Assembly (NCBI GenBank): GCA_004554385.1
Contig: SFMO01000194.1
Location: 1 to 21,154 of the forward strand
Reading direction: 5' to 3'
Length of the DNA stretch: 21,154 nt
Source: Ruminococcus flavefaciens
Lineage (GTDB): Bacteria > Bacillota > Clostridia > Oscillospirales > Ruminococcaceae
This document shows positions 8,138-15,234 of this stretch, piece by piece (the first letter of the stretch is position 1; each line of letters starts with the position of its first letter). The notes beneath the pieces were generated by a model that searched no databases, had not been told where the DNA came from, and saw nothing but the letters and a program-made list of their open reading frames with translations. The position numbers were made by a program, and so were the translations under genes.

Positions 8138-8545
8138 ATGAGACTTGACGGATTCGGACTTTTTGTCGATGATATGGGCAAAATGATACGCTTTTACAGA
8201 GATGTCCTCGGCTTCGAGATCAAAGAGGCGGAAGATACTTCAAACGTGTATCTTGTCAAGGACGGCACGCTGTTCCTGCTCTACGGCAGGAAAGATTTTG
8301 AGAACATGACGAGCCACAAATATGAGTATGTAAAGGGGCTCAACGGTCATTCCGAGATCGCATTGTATGTGGACACGTTTGATGAAGTCGATGCAGCTTT
8401 TCATGATGTTGTCAGCAAGGGTGCAACGCCTGTTTTAGAGCCGACCACGGAACCGTGGGGACAGCGTACTTGCTATATTGCTGACCCGGAGGGAAATCTT
8501 ATTGAGATCGGCTCGTTTGGCAGACCGTTTGAAAGCAGAGCTTGA
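8138..8545 (+). CDS. VOC-family (glyoxalase/bleomycin-resistance fold) protein
   Basis: A 135-residue single-domain protein: RLDGFGLFVDDMGKMIRFYRDVLGFEI at the start, GHSEIALYVDTFDEVDAAF in the middle and YIADPEGNLIEIGSF at the end, the standard paired beta-alpha-beta-beta-beta modules. The metal site is partly visible (His in GHSEI, Glu in NLIEIG). Members bind drugs, metals or metabolites; the substrate cannot be told from sequence. It has AAAGGAG seven bases upstream of the ATG and lies 13 bases after the GyrI-like gene, in one operon. Confidence 0.88.
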   Translation: MRLDGFGLFVDDMGKMIRFYRDVLGFEIKEAEDTSNVYLVKDGTLFLLYGRKDFENMTSHKYEYVKGLNGHSEIALYVDTFDEVDAAFHDVVSKGATPVLEPTTEPWGQRTCYIADPEGNLIEIGSFGRPFESRA

Positions 8546-8711
8546 TCTAAAAAAGTGTGGCGATCCGGTGCCACCATGCCCCAAAAAACACCGGTATTTC
8601 GCCGATGACACGCTCCGTGTCGCCGATGTGACGCAGCGGTTCTTTACATTTTCACAGTTCCATGGTATCCTGAGATCAGCCGAAAGGCAATGAACGAAAG
8701 GATCTGATGTA
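8546..8711 (+). other. Gap with hairpins between the VOC and PAP2 genes
   Basis: About 165 bases, GC-rich relative to most intergenic DNA here. They contain a 6-bp perfect hairpin GACACG-CTC-CGTGTC (8607-8621) and a wider CCGGTG/CACCGG pairing around 8565-8595. A reading frame through 8694 stays open but has no start signal after the VOC gene. No poly-T follows, so a terminator is not supported; it may be a processed or decayed segment. Confidence 0.35.
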
Positions 8712-9398
8712 ATGGAAAAGAATGGAAGAAAATTGCTACTTGCAGGCTTGGGGATGATGGCAGCTTTCATCGTCTGGACGATGCTGATACAGACGGTGGA
8801 CGTGCAGCCTGTCGGACAGAACGGAACGAACATCGGCTTTGCTGGACTGAATCAGTGGTTTCATAAGTTGACAGGCGTACATATGGTACTCTACACTGTC
8901 ACTGATTGGTTGGGACTTGTGCCGATAGCCGTCTGTATGGGATTTGGTATACTCGGTCTTGTTCAACTTGTAAGAAGAAAAAGCCTGTTCAAAGTAGACA
9001 GCGATATCCTGCTGCTTGGGGTATATTATATCCTCGTGATCGCAGGCTATCTGATCTTTGAGATGATACCGATCAACTACCGCCCGATTCTCATTGAGGG
9101 ACGTATGGAAGCCTCCTATCCGTCCTCAACGACATTGCTTGTTGTCAGCGTGATGCCGACGCTTGCCTTTCAAGTGTGGCGAAGGGTACAGAGCAGTGCT
9201 GTAAAAAAGATCATATATACTTGTACTACTGCTTTCACGCTCTTTATGGTCGTGGGGCGGACAATATCGGGCGTACACTGGCTGACGGATATTATCGGGG
9301 CATTGCTGCTGAGTGCAGGACTGTATCTGCTGTATCACGGCACTGTCAGTCTGACGGAGGAACACAAATGGAATTCAGCGAAAAATTACAGACTTTGA
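8712..9398 (+). CDS. PAP2-family membrane phosphatase, atypical PSST motif
   Basis: The 228 residues have about six membrane segments. Motifs in order: YRPILIEG (near 123, second half of KxxxxxxRP), SYPSSTT (about 137-143, where the classical motif is PSGH), and GRTISGVHWLTD (about 184-195, corresponding to SRxxxxxHxxxD). The nucleophile-bearing motif with His and Asp is intact, but the PSGH histidine is replaced by Thr. It would act on lipid phosphates or diphosphates at the membrane if active. The next gene starts inside it (overlap 9368-9398), so the two are translationally coupled. Confidence 0.82.
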   Translation: MEKNGRKLLLAGLGMMAAFIVWTMLIQTVDVQPVGQNGTNIGFAGLNQWFHKLTGVHMVLYTVTDWLGLVPIAVCMGFGILGLVQLVRRKSLFKVDSDILLLGVYYILVIAGYLIFEMIPINYRPILIEGRMEASYPSSTTLLVVSVMPTLAFQVWRRVQSSAVKKIIYTCTTAFTLFMVVGRTISGVHWLTDIIGALLLSAGLYLLYHGTVSLTEEHKWNSAKNYRL

Positions 9399-9979
9399 GA
9401 AAGCAGAAAGGTCTGACACAGGAAGAGCTTGCGCAGGCACTTTTCGTATCACGCACAGCGATCTCAAAATGGGAATCCGGAAAGGGCTACCCGAGCATTG
9501 ATTCCCTGAAGGAGATCTCCAAATACTTCTCGGTCACGATCGACGAGCTCTTGTCCTCGGAGGAACTCATCACCGCCGCACAGGACGATAACCGTAAAAA
9601 TATTGCCGATCTGCTCGACTTGCTGACGGGCTGCACCGACATCATGGCGCTGATGCTGCTCATCCTGCCGCTTTACCCGGAGAAGCTGGGCAGCACATTT
9701 ACAGCGGTCAGTTTACTGCGGTATACGCAAATTGCATTACCGTTCGCCTGTGTCTGCTGGGGCTTGATGATCCTGCTGATTGCAGCAGGTGCAGTCAAGG
9801 TGCTGATGCAATACAGGCATATCGAAAAGGGACGCAGCGCAGTGACCGTTGCTTCCTTTGTGCTGAGCATTATTGCCGTGCTATTTCTGACCGCTGCAAG
9901 ACTGCCATATGCGGTGACGGTCGTGTTTCTGCTGCTTATTGTCAAGGGAATACTGGTTTTCAGGGTACACAGCGTTTAA
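9368..9979 (+). CDS. XRE-family regulator with a C-terminal membrane domain
   Basis: The start at 9368 is set by GGAGG (9357-9361) six bases upstream; the longer frame from 9176 lies inside the PAP2 gene. It encodes 203 residues. Residues 1-62 form an HTH_3 DNA-binding domain (LRKQKGLTQEELAQALFVS, then RTAISKWESGKGYP). After a short acidic linker come about four hydrophobic segments (roughly 85-105, 115-140, 155-175, 180-198). The architecture suggests a membrane-tethered regulator that reports envelope state, which fits the overlapping PAP2 gene. It is the last gene of the 7179-9979 run. Confidence 0.85.
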   Translation: MEFSEKLQTLRKQKGLTQEELAQALFVSRTAISKWESGKGYPSIDSLKEISKYFSVTIDELLSSEELITAAQDDNRKNIADLLDLLTGCTDIMALMLLILPLYPEKLGSTFTAVSLLRYTQIALPFACVCWGLMILLIAAGAVKVLMQYRHIEKGRSAVTVASFVLSIIAVLFLTAARLPYAVTVVFLLLIVKGILVFRVHSV

Positions 9980-9995
9980 TGCAACAGACAGTTGC

Positions 9996-10024
9996 TTGCA
10001 GTATGCCTTGATATATGCTATGAT
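9996..10024 (+). promoter_or_regulatory. Promoter of the XRE/zinc-ribbon gene
   Basis: TTGCAG (9996-10001), a 17-base spacer, and extended TGC-TATGAT (-10 at 10019-10024), 17 bases before the ATG at 10042. The same TGC-extended -10 form occurs at 6169 and 16471 within the element. Confidence 0.7.
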
Positions 10025-10041
10025 ATAGGTGAGGTGATATT

Positions 10042-10806
10042 ATGGAAACTAAAAACATCATTCAGGAACTTAGGATAAAGCACGGTATGTCGCAGGAGGA
10101 GCTTGCCAACAAGATTTTTGTCACAAGGCAGGCAGTAAGCCGTTGGGAGACAGGCGAGACCGTACCGAACACGGAAACCCTGAAATTGCTGTCCGAATTT
10201 TTCGATGTGTCGATAAATACACTATTAGGCGCTCCAAGAAAGCTGATCTGTCAGTGCTGCGGTATGCCGCTTGATGACAGTATCATAAGCCACGAAGCAG
10301 ACGGCACTCTCAACGAGGACTACTGCAAATGGTGCTATGCCGACGGTGAATATATGTACAGCAATATGGACGATCTGATCGAAATATGTGTGAAAAATAT
10401 GGTGAGTGCCGAACACCCCGAGAGCGAAGTCAGAGAATATCTGAGGTCGGCTCTGCCGCAGCTTGACTACTGGAAGCGATACGAACAGCTTTCGGACGGC
10501 GGAGAGTTTGATAAGTTCAAGCAAACGCTGATCGCTGAGATCAATGCATTGCAGATTGAGGGTATGCCGAAGTTGGATAAACTCAATGCCCTTGTGGGAA
10601 GCTATGTAAATCTGCCGTACAGACTGCCAAACGGAAACGCTGTGAAATTCCTTGACGACAACACGACCTATCTTGGCAATCAGCTCGAATGTGAATTTGG
10701 CGGTGATCGGTGCTTTGGTGTGCTGGCGAATATGGAGTTTATTCTTGTCTGTACCTATGAAAAGGACGGTAAAAATCCCGAGCTTATAATTTACAAAAAA
10801 CGTTAA
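10042..10806 (+). CDS. XRE-family regulator with zinc-ribbon and C-terminal sensor-like domain
   Basis: The 254 residues start with an HTH_3 domain (ELRIKHGMSQEELANKIFVT, then RQAVSRWETGETVP). A zinc ribbon follows from about 69 (CQCCGMPL, later YCKWCYADGEYMY), with the layout of the putative zinc-ribbon domain PF12674. A helical section (about 110-180) and a small C-terminal beta domain (about 185-254) complete it. GAGGTGATATT precedes the ATG. It is monocistronic or shares a transcript with the RNHCP gene. Fusions of HTH to this zinc ribbon are common in Clostridia; target genes are unknown. Confidence 0.82.
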   Translation: METKNIIQELRIKHGMSQEELANKIFVTRQAVSRWETGETVPNTETLKLLSEFFDVSINTLLGAPRKLICQCCGMPLDDSIISHEADGTLNEDYCKWCYADGEYMYSNMDDLIEICVKNMVSAEHPESEVREYLRSALPQLDYWKRYEQLSDGGEFDKFKQTLIAEINALQIEGMPKLDKLNALVGSYVNLPYRLPNGNAVKFLDDNTTYLGNQLECEFGGDRCFGVLANMEFILVCTYEKDGKNPELIIYKKR

Positions 10807-10834
10807 TAACATGATTTTAAGGAGAAATGACTTT

Positions 10835-10870
10835 TGATTAAAAACAGAAAACTGGAGATTGCAGCGTAAC
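10835..10870 (+). other. Possible 11-residue leader ORF
   Basis: AAGGAG lies nine bases before a TTG that opens MIKNRKLEIAA and stops at 10868-10870 (TAA, within a base or two), directly at the base of a stable hairpin (10870-10904). The position suggests a leader peptide, but a decayed gene start is equally possible. Confidence 0.25.
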
Positions 10871-10904
10871 CGGGAGGTTAACTGTGATCCCACGCTCCTC
10901 CCGG
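10870..10904 (+). promoter_or_regulatory. Hairpin in the leader of the RNHCP gene
   Basis: CCGGGAGG (10870-10877) pairs perfectly with CCTCCCGG (10897-10904) around a 19-base loop. There is no T-run. The right arm contains CCTCC, which could alternatively pair with the AGGAGG ribosome binding site at about 10929-10934, giving a possible switch over translation of the 10941 gene. Confidence 0.4.
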
Positions 10905-10940
10905 AAGAAAGGATATATCACACTTTCAGGAGGTATCCCC

Positions 10941-11369
10941 ATGAACAGGGAACATAAGAAAAAAACACTTGAAAAAGGATATTATAAAACACACCCATGC
11001 AATGATACATTTATATGTAAGTTCTGCGGCAAACCTGTCGTGCCGACAGGTGCAGGCAGCGATCACCGAAATCATTGTCCATACTGCTTGTCAAGTCAGC
11101 ATTTAGACAATGAACCGGGCGACCGTTCGGCAGACTGCGGAGGTATTATGGAGGCTGTCAGCGTATGGGTCAGAAAAAACGGTGAATGGGCTATCATTCA
11201 TCGGTGCAAGATATGCGGAGCACTCAGTTCAAACCGCATCGCCGCCGATGATAACCCTATGAAGCTGATGTCGATCGCCATGAAGCCGCTTGCCACATCG
11301 CCTTTTCCGCTTGAAAAGATCGAGGAAATGACAATAGCTATGGGCGGTGACGGAGATTTGAAGTGGTAA
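10941..11369 (+). CDS. RNHCP zinc-ribbon domain protein
   Basis: The start at 10941 has AGGAGG seven bases upstream; the open frame from 10884 would cross the hairpin. The 142 residues contain two Cys pairs, FICKFCGKPV (about 28-37) and HCPYCLSSQHLD, preceded by DHRNHCPYC, which is the RNHCP signature (PF12647). A further HRCKICGALSSNRIAADDNP follows near 95. These proteins are predicted zinc-binding proteins of unknown function, often in Firmicute resistance or regulatory neighbourhoods. It lies 19 bases upstream of the AAC(3)-type gene on the same strand, so the two were probably one transcript. Confidence 0.88.
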   Translation: MNREHKKKTLEKGYYKTHPCNDTFICKFCGKPVVPTGAGSDHRNHCPYCLSSQHLDNEPGDRSADCGGIMEAVSVWVRKNGEWAIIHRCKICGALSSNRIAADDNPMKLMSIAMKPLATSPFPLEKIEEMTIAMGGDGDLKW

Positions 11370-11388
11370 GTAATAGGGAGGTCGGTTC

Positions 11389-12174
11389 ATGATCACAAAG
11401 AATGATATATTTGAATTTCTGAAAAATTGCGGAGTAAAGAACGATGACAAACTGACGCTGCACTGTTCTCTGCGTTAGATCGGCAAAATCGAAAACGGTG
11501 CAGACGGTTTTATAGATGCATTCAGCGAATATCTTTCGGACGGTCTGTTTATCGTGCCGACTCATACATGGAACAGTGTTTGCAGAAGCAATCCGTTTTA
11601 CGATGTCAGATCAACGATGCCTTGTATCGGTACTCTTGCAAGGGTGGCAGCCTTCCGCACGGACGGTGTCCGTTCCCTGCACAGGGCGCATACGGTATTT
11701 GGCAAAAGTGCAGCGGAATGGGTCGAAGGCGAGGAGCATTCAGCCTCTCCTGCACCTGTCGGCGGCTGTCTGAGCAGACTATACGAAGAATCGGGAAAGG
11801 TACTGCTGATCGGTGTAGGTCATGACAAAAACACCTATCTTCATGCCGTTGACGAACGCCTGCAAATACCTGACAGACTGAATCCCGAACCATTTACGAT
11901 CACAATAAAAGATCACGAGGGCAATATGCTTGTGTCTCCACCGTTTCATACGCATTTTACCGCAGCAGCAGACACCTGCGTTTCGGAATACTATCCCAAT
12001 TACAAGGAGGCATTTGAATATACGGGTGCGGTCACTTATTCACAGCTTGGCAATGCCTTGGTTTATGTCTGTGATGCAAGGAAGATGACGGATACGGCGC
12101 AGAGAATATGGGCAAAAGCAGACAGAGACCTTTGCATCTCCCACGAGCCGATACCTGCTGAATACTATCGGTAG
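11389..12174 (+). pseudogene. AAC(3)-type aminoglycoside N-acetyltransferase, interrupted by an amber codon
   Basis: From ATG 11389 (GGGAGG upstream) the frame encodes MITKNDIFEFLKNCGV to LTLHCSLR, then TAG at 11476-11478 (codon 30). It continues uninterrupted as IGKIENGADGFIDAF to the end, 261 codons in total, the normal size for AAC(3). Family hallmarks after the stop include VPTHTW, SLHRAHTVFGKSA and IGVGHDKNTYLHAVDE. In relatives the interrupted position reads SLRSIGK, so a serine codon TCG has become TAG by one base. No good restart site follows (GTG at 11554 lacks a ribosome binding site and would remove about 55 residues). Product would acetylate aminoglycosides using acetyl-CoA if read through; as it stands it is probably inactive. 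A sequencing error is possible. Confidence 0.82.
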
Positions 12175-12220
12175 AATTATTCGGATTTGCTTAAATACGA
12201 TCTTTCTCAAACATAAACAA

Positions 12221-12257
12221 AGCGAGTTGTCATTACATTCTGACAACTCGCTCTTTT
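12221..12257. terminator. Bidirectional terminator between the AAC(3) gene and the minus-strand pair
   Basis: A perfect 12-bp stem (AGCGAGTTGTCA, loop of eight, TGACAACTCGCT; 12221-12252) followed by CTTTT on the plus strand and TTTGTTT on the minus strand. It sits between two converging genes, stops at 12174 and 12264. Confidence 0.85.
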
Positions 12258-12263
12258 CTTTGT

Positions 12264-12476
12264 TTATTCGTCCTCATCACTGCACTCGTCAAGCCCATGC
12301 AAGAGCTGGATATAAACGCATTCGGCACGTTCATGCTCCTCGCCGTCAGTGGACATCATGAGTTCAAGGAAATATGCCTTTGCCTGTTCGTAGTCCGTCC
12401 AGACCTCACGCTTACCATTGCAGACAGTAGTGACCTTGCGTGATCTCGGCATAGCCAATTCGGGTATCTTTAACAT
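12264..12476 (-). CDS. Small conserved mobile-element protein, function unknown
   Basis: The start at 12476 (MLKIPELAMPRSRKVTTVC) has AGGAGG nine bases upstream; the upstream open frame to 12572 has no start signal. It has 70 residues: a basic first third, then a helix, WTDYEQAKAYFLELMMST, and an acidic C-terminus (LDECSDEDE). I know similar small acidic-tailed proteins next to resolvase and mobilization genes in Ruminococcaceae elements, but no function. It is downstream of the resolvase on the same strand, 134 bases away. Confidence 0.65.
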   Translation of the reverse strand: MLKIPELAMPRSRKVTTVCNGKREVWTDYEQAKAYFLELMMSTDGEEHERAECVYIQLLHGLDECSDEDE

Positions 12477-12610
12477 AGCTGTATCCCTCCTGTGTTTTAT
12501 TGTAGAAACATTATATCCCATGACAAGACAGGAGTCCAGCCCTGCGGAGTAATTGTAATAATAATTGTGCATTGCGCAGCAATATTATATAAATCCTCGG
12601 TGCAATATGC

Positions 12611-13204
12611 TCATGCAGAAACAGGCTCGGCAATGCCGTGAGTGGCTTCATACTCCCTGACACGGCGGTAAAAGGTGTTTGCCGACAAGCCCATTCTCCG
12701 CATAAAGTCACGCCCTGTGATGTTCTTCGACTTCCATTCCCCATAGAGCTGACCAAACCTCGTCCAGTCTATTTCAATGGGCTTTCTGCCCGTGTACTTG
12801 CCCTGAGCCTTAGCGATCTCGATGCCCTCACGCTGTCGCTGTTTGAGCTGTTCACGCTCCAACTGAGAAAGTGCAGCGAACACGGTCAACATGAATTTGC
12901 CCGCAGGAGTATCGGTGTCGATGTTCTCCTTGTGGCTGATGAGCGTTACCCCTTTGTCAGTGAGGGTGTCGATGATGTTCAGCAAGTCCTTTGTTGAACG
13001 TCCCAAACGGCTGATGCTCTCGATGTAGAGCGTGTCACCCTCACGCACATAGTCCAGCATAGCTTTAAGCTGAGGTCGGGCTTTGTTTGCTCCCGAAATC
13101 TTCTCGGAGAAGATGCGGTCTACCTGATAGTCGCACATGATCTCCTGCTGTCTTGCTGTCTCCTGATGTTCTGTTGAAACTCTGATATATCCGATTTTGC
13201 TCAT
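12611..13204 (-). CDS. Small serine recombinase (resolvase/invertase family)
   Basis: The 197 residues begin MSKIGYIRVSTEHQETARQQ, with the catalytic serine at position 10. Then come IESISRLGRSTKDLL (about 61-75), the arginine-rich active-site helix, and FAALSQLEREQLKQRQREGIE (about 109-129), the long dimer helix. A C-terminal helix-turn-helix, ITGRDFMRRMGLSANTFYRRV (about 161-182), binds DNA. Length fits Tn3-type resolvases. Likely roles are resolution of element multimers or inversion. AAGGA is ten bases upstream of the ATG. It is distinct from the large serine recombinase that integrates the element. Confidence 0.92.
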   Translation of the reverse strand: MSKIGYIRVSTEHQETARQQEIMCDYQVDRIFSEKISGANKARPQLKAMLDYVREGDTLYIESISRLGRSTKDLLNIIDTLTDKGVTLISHKENIDTDTPAGKFMLTVFAALSQLEREQLKQRQREGIEIAKAQGKYTGRKPIEIDWTRFGQLYGEWKSKNITGRDFMRRMGLSANTFYRRVREYEATHGIAEPVSA

Positions 13205-13240
13205 AGTTGTTGTTTCCTTTCTTTTTTTGTTGATTTAGGG

Positions 13241-13269
13241 TTGACTTATTAGCGGTGGTGATGTATAAT
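13241..13269 (+). promoter_or_regulatory. Promoter of the unknown cargo gene
   Basis: TTGACT (13241-13246), a 17-base spacer, TATAAT (13264-13269), 26 bases before the ATG at 13295. This is a near-consensus promoter in the divergent gap between the resolvase and the cargo gene. Confidence 0.8.
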
Positions 13270-13294
13270 TCTATACATAAGGGGAGCAATGATT

Positions 13295-13771
13295 ATGGAT
13301 TATACAAAAATATTCACAAGAGCTATTGAGAATAAGAGTAAATATGAATTCAGGTCTGTATGTAGAGCAATTAACGCCTTCAGTAATTTCCATTGTGGAG
13401 ATTGGGATAATTGGGCGGATAATTATTGGTATTTGCTGAGACCAACAATCGTAGTTAGTTATGATAAGTGTTATGGTTATTTGTGTGCCGAATATCCAGT
13501 TGCATTGCTTACTAAACACTGCCCAGATGAATTAATCAATTTTTTTGATGAATTTAAAATTCTTCATACAGCTCTTGAAGAACCAATGAGCTGTAATGAA
13601 AATATATTACAGCAATACGTTCATGATAAAATGGTATTTGATGAATGTTTTGTTAACAACTGTGATTACAGCTTTGATGATGAACGTTTCAAGATGGTTC
13701 TTCATAGGCTTGATACAGGACAAAAATGCTATGTCGATTCAAGTTGCTTTACAATGAAGGAGCTACGATAA
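13295..13771 (+). CDS. Unknown AT-rich cargo protein between resolvase and relaxase
   Basis: Not recognised. The start at 13295 (MDYTKIFTRAIENKSKYEF) is favoured because GGGGAG is eight bases upstream; the ATG at 13289 is too close to that site. The 158 residues are rich in Tyr, Trp, Cys and Asp/Glu (NFHCGDWDNWADNYWYLL near 35-52), with no membrane segment or signal peptide. The DNA is more AT-rich than the mobilization genes around it. It has its own strong promoter and terminator and lies on the strand opposite both neighbours, so it is an independent cassette. Possibilities include an anti-defence or defence accessory protein; nothing in the sequence decides this. Confidence 0.72.
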   Translation: MDYTKIFTRAIENKSKYEFRSVCRAINAFSNFHCGDWDNWADNYWYLLRPTIVVSYDKCYGYLCAEYPVALLTKHCPDELINFFDEFKILHTALEEPMSCNENILQQYVHDKMVFDECFVNNCDYSFDDERFKMVLHRLDTGQKCYVDSSCFTMKELR

Positions 13772-13790
13772 TCATACTTAATATGATAGC

Positions 13791-13823
13791 ACGGCAAGGA
13801 GAACACCCTCCCTGCCGTTTTTT
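13791..13823. terminator. Terminator between the cargo gene and the relaxase gene
   Basis: ACGGCAAGGAG (13791-13801) pairs with CTCCCTGCCGT (13808-13818) at 10 of 11 positions, followed by TTTTTT. It sits between converging genes and ends the plus-strand cargo transcript; its T-run overlaps the relaxase stop codon. Confidence 0.82.
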
Positions 13824-15234
13824 ATTCAAGCTGACTTTTCTTTCTCTTGGCAGCCTGTTCGTTCTGTAAGTAGCGGTCGAGCGTCTTTTGGCTCTGCCGC
13901 TTTTTCTGTATCTGCTGGGCAAGTCTGTCCGCTTCTTTCTTTGAGGTATCGTACTTGGCTGACTGCTCGTTGTACTGCTCCTGAATCTTCTCCAATTGCT
14001 TACGCAGAAGTTCAGGTGACGGGACTTTTCCCTCCGGAACGATCTCCCGAATTTTCGCAAAAAGCCTGTCATACTCCGACAATTCATAGGCGCATTGCTT
14101 GCCGAATTTGGTCTGCTCCTTGCCTGTGAGCGACTTGTATCTCTTGTGAATGTCTGTGTACTTGATGACTTCCTCGACAAGCGGTAACAGTTCTTGTATC
14201 TCGTCCCACTGCTTTCGGAGGGCGGATTGTTCGCTTTTGGCAGACATTCTTTGTGAAAAAGCCGTGAGAGCTGCACTCTCCAATTCTTCAAGGGTGGTGT
14301 TATCGGCGGTCATTTCGTTGATAGCCTTGCTCGCTGCCTTCATATTCTCACGGTCTGCCCAGTTAGTCAAGCCCTGAGACTGTTGGAATTTCTCCGCTGT
14401 GGTGCGGATAATTCTTGCTGTCGGGCGGTGCGACATTTGGTACTTGTAACTCTCGATACGCCTTCTGATCTGCTTGCTCTCATAGAAGTAGCCCAGCGTT
14501 TTTGCCCTCGTCATTTTCGCCCTCGGATTGCGTTCCTTTTGCTCCGCAAGCATAAATTTCAGGTCGATTTTGTGGTCGGGATTGTAGTCTACAAGTATTC
14601 CGAAATCAGCACATTTCGCAAGGAAATCCTCAAAATCCTCGCTGGCCTTGATAACCTCGTCGATAGTTCTTTTTAGCTGTTCTTTCCACGACAAATTCTG
14701 CTGGTCAAGCTCCCACTCCCAATGGCTCTTACCCTTTGAAAGATGCGGATTTTCGATGATAGATAGTCCTTGTTTTCTGCAAAGTTCGTCCGAAATCGTG
14801 CGGAGTTTGCTCCACGCTCGTTCGGGAATTTTTCCCTGATTATGTTCAGTCTCAAAGGTCTTGCCCGTGTAGAAGTTCACATTGTTCACGATGATGTGAT
14901 TATGCACATGAGAGTGGTCTACATGGACGGCAAGCACATACTGATACTCGTCATTGAAAAGCGCCTTGCAAAGTTCCTGCCCGATAAGCAAAGCCCGTTC
15001 GGGAGTGACTTCCCCCGGAGCGAATGATTGTATTATGTGCTGGCACTCGCTTCGGCTTCGTCCTGTGCCGACTGTCTGCCTGATGTTCCTAAACTGTTCT
15101 GATGCTCCAGATGGAGAAGATACGCACAAGTTGCTAACAACATATTTGCCGTCTGCGGTTTTGTCCGGGTTGCAGATATAAGCAATTGCACCGTATGTTC
15201 CCGTGTGGATCGTATGGATACGAGTAATCGCCAA
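13822..15234 (-). CDS. MOBP-type relaxase (MobA/VirD2 family)
   Basis: The 470 residues begin at TTG 15234 (MAITRIHTIHTGTYGAIAYI). An N-terminal nuclease domain carries the histidine motif HVDHSHVHNHIIVNN (His104, His109, His111, His113, Asn117) and likely catalytic tyrosines at 14 or 19. The C-terminal half is helical with a long lysine/glutamine-rich coiled coil (about 390-470). Relaxases nick oriT and pilot the strand into the recipient, usually through a helper's secretion system. The start region overlaps the mobC-like gene by about 200 bases in another frame, suggesting translational coupling; the ribosome binding site (GAGG, about 14 bases upstream) is weak. The match to relaxase/mobilization nuclease PF03432 is clear. 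Confidence 0.92.
   Translation of the reverse strand: MAITRIHTIHTGTYGAIAYICNPDKTADGKYVVSNLCVSSPSGASEQFRNIRQTVGTGRSRSECQHIIQSFAPGEVTPERALLIGQELCKALFNDEYQYVLAVHVDHSHVHNHIIVNNVNFYTGKTFETEHNQGKIPERAWSKLRTISDELCRKQGLSIIENPHLSKGKSHWEWELDQQNLSWKEQLKRTIDEVIKASEDFEDFLAKCADFGILVDYNPDHKIDLKFMLAEQKERNPRAKMTRAKTLGYFYESKQIRRRIESYKYQMSHRPTARIIRTTAEKFQQSQGLTNWADRENMKAASKAINEMTADNTTLEELESAALTAFSQRMSAKSEQSALRKQWDEIQELLPLVEEVIKYTDIHKRYKSLTGKEQTKFGKQCAYELSEYDRLFAKIREIVPEGKVPSPELLRKQLEKIQEQYNEQSAKYDTSKKEADRLAQQIQKKRQSQKTLDRYLQNEQAAKRKKSQLE

Noticed and set aside
7447..8181. 244-codon minus-strand frame antisense to the GyrI-like gene
   Set aside because: A shadow of the codon bias of the plus-strand gene; its translation resembles no protein and it has no start signal.
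8478..8693. 71-codon plus-strand frame overlapping the VOC gene
   Set aside because: Starts inside the VOC gene in another frame, has no ribosome binding site and no recognisable product.
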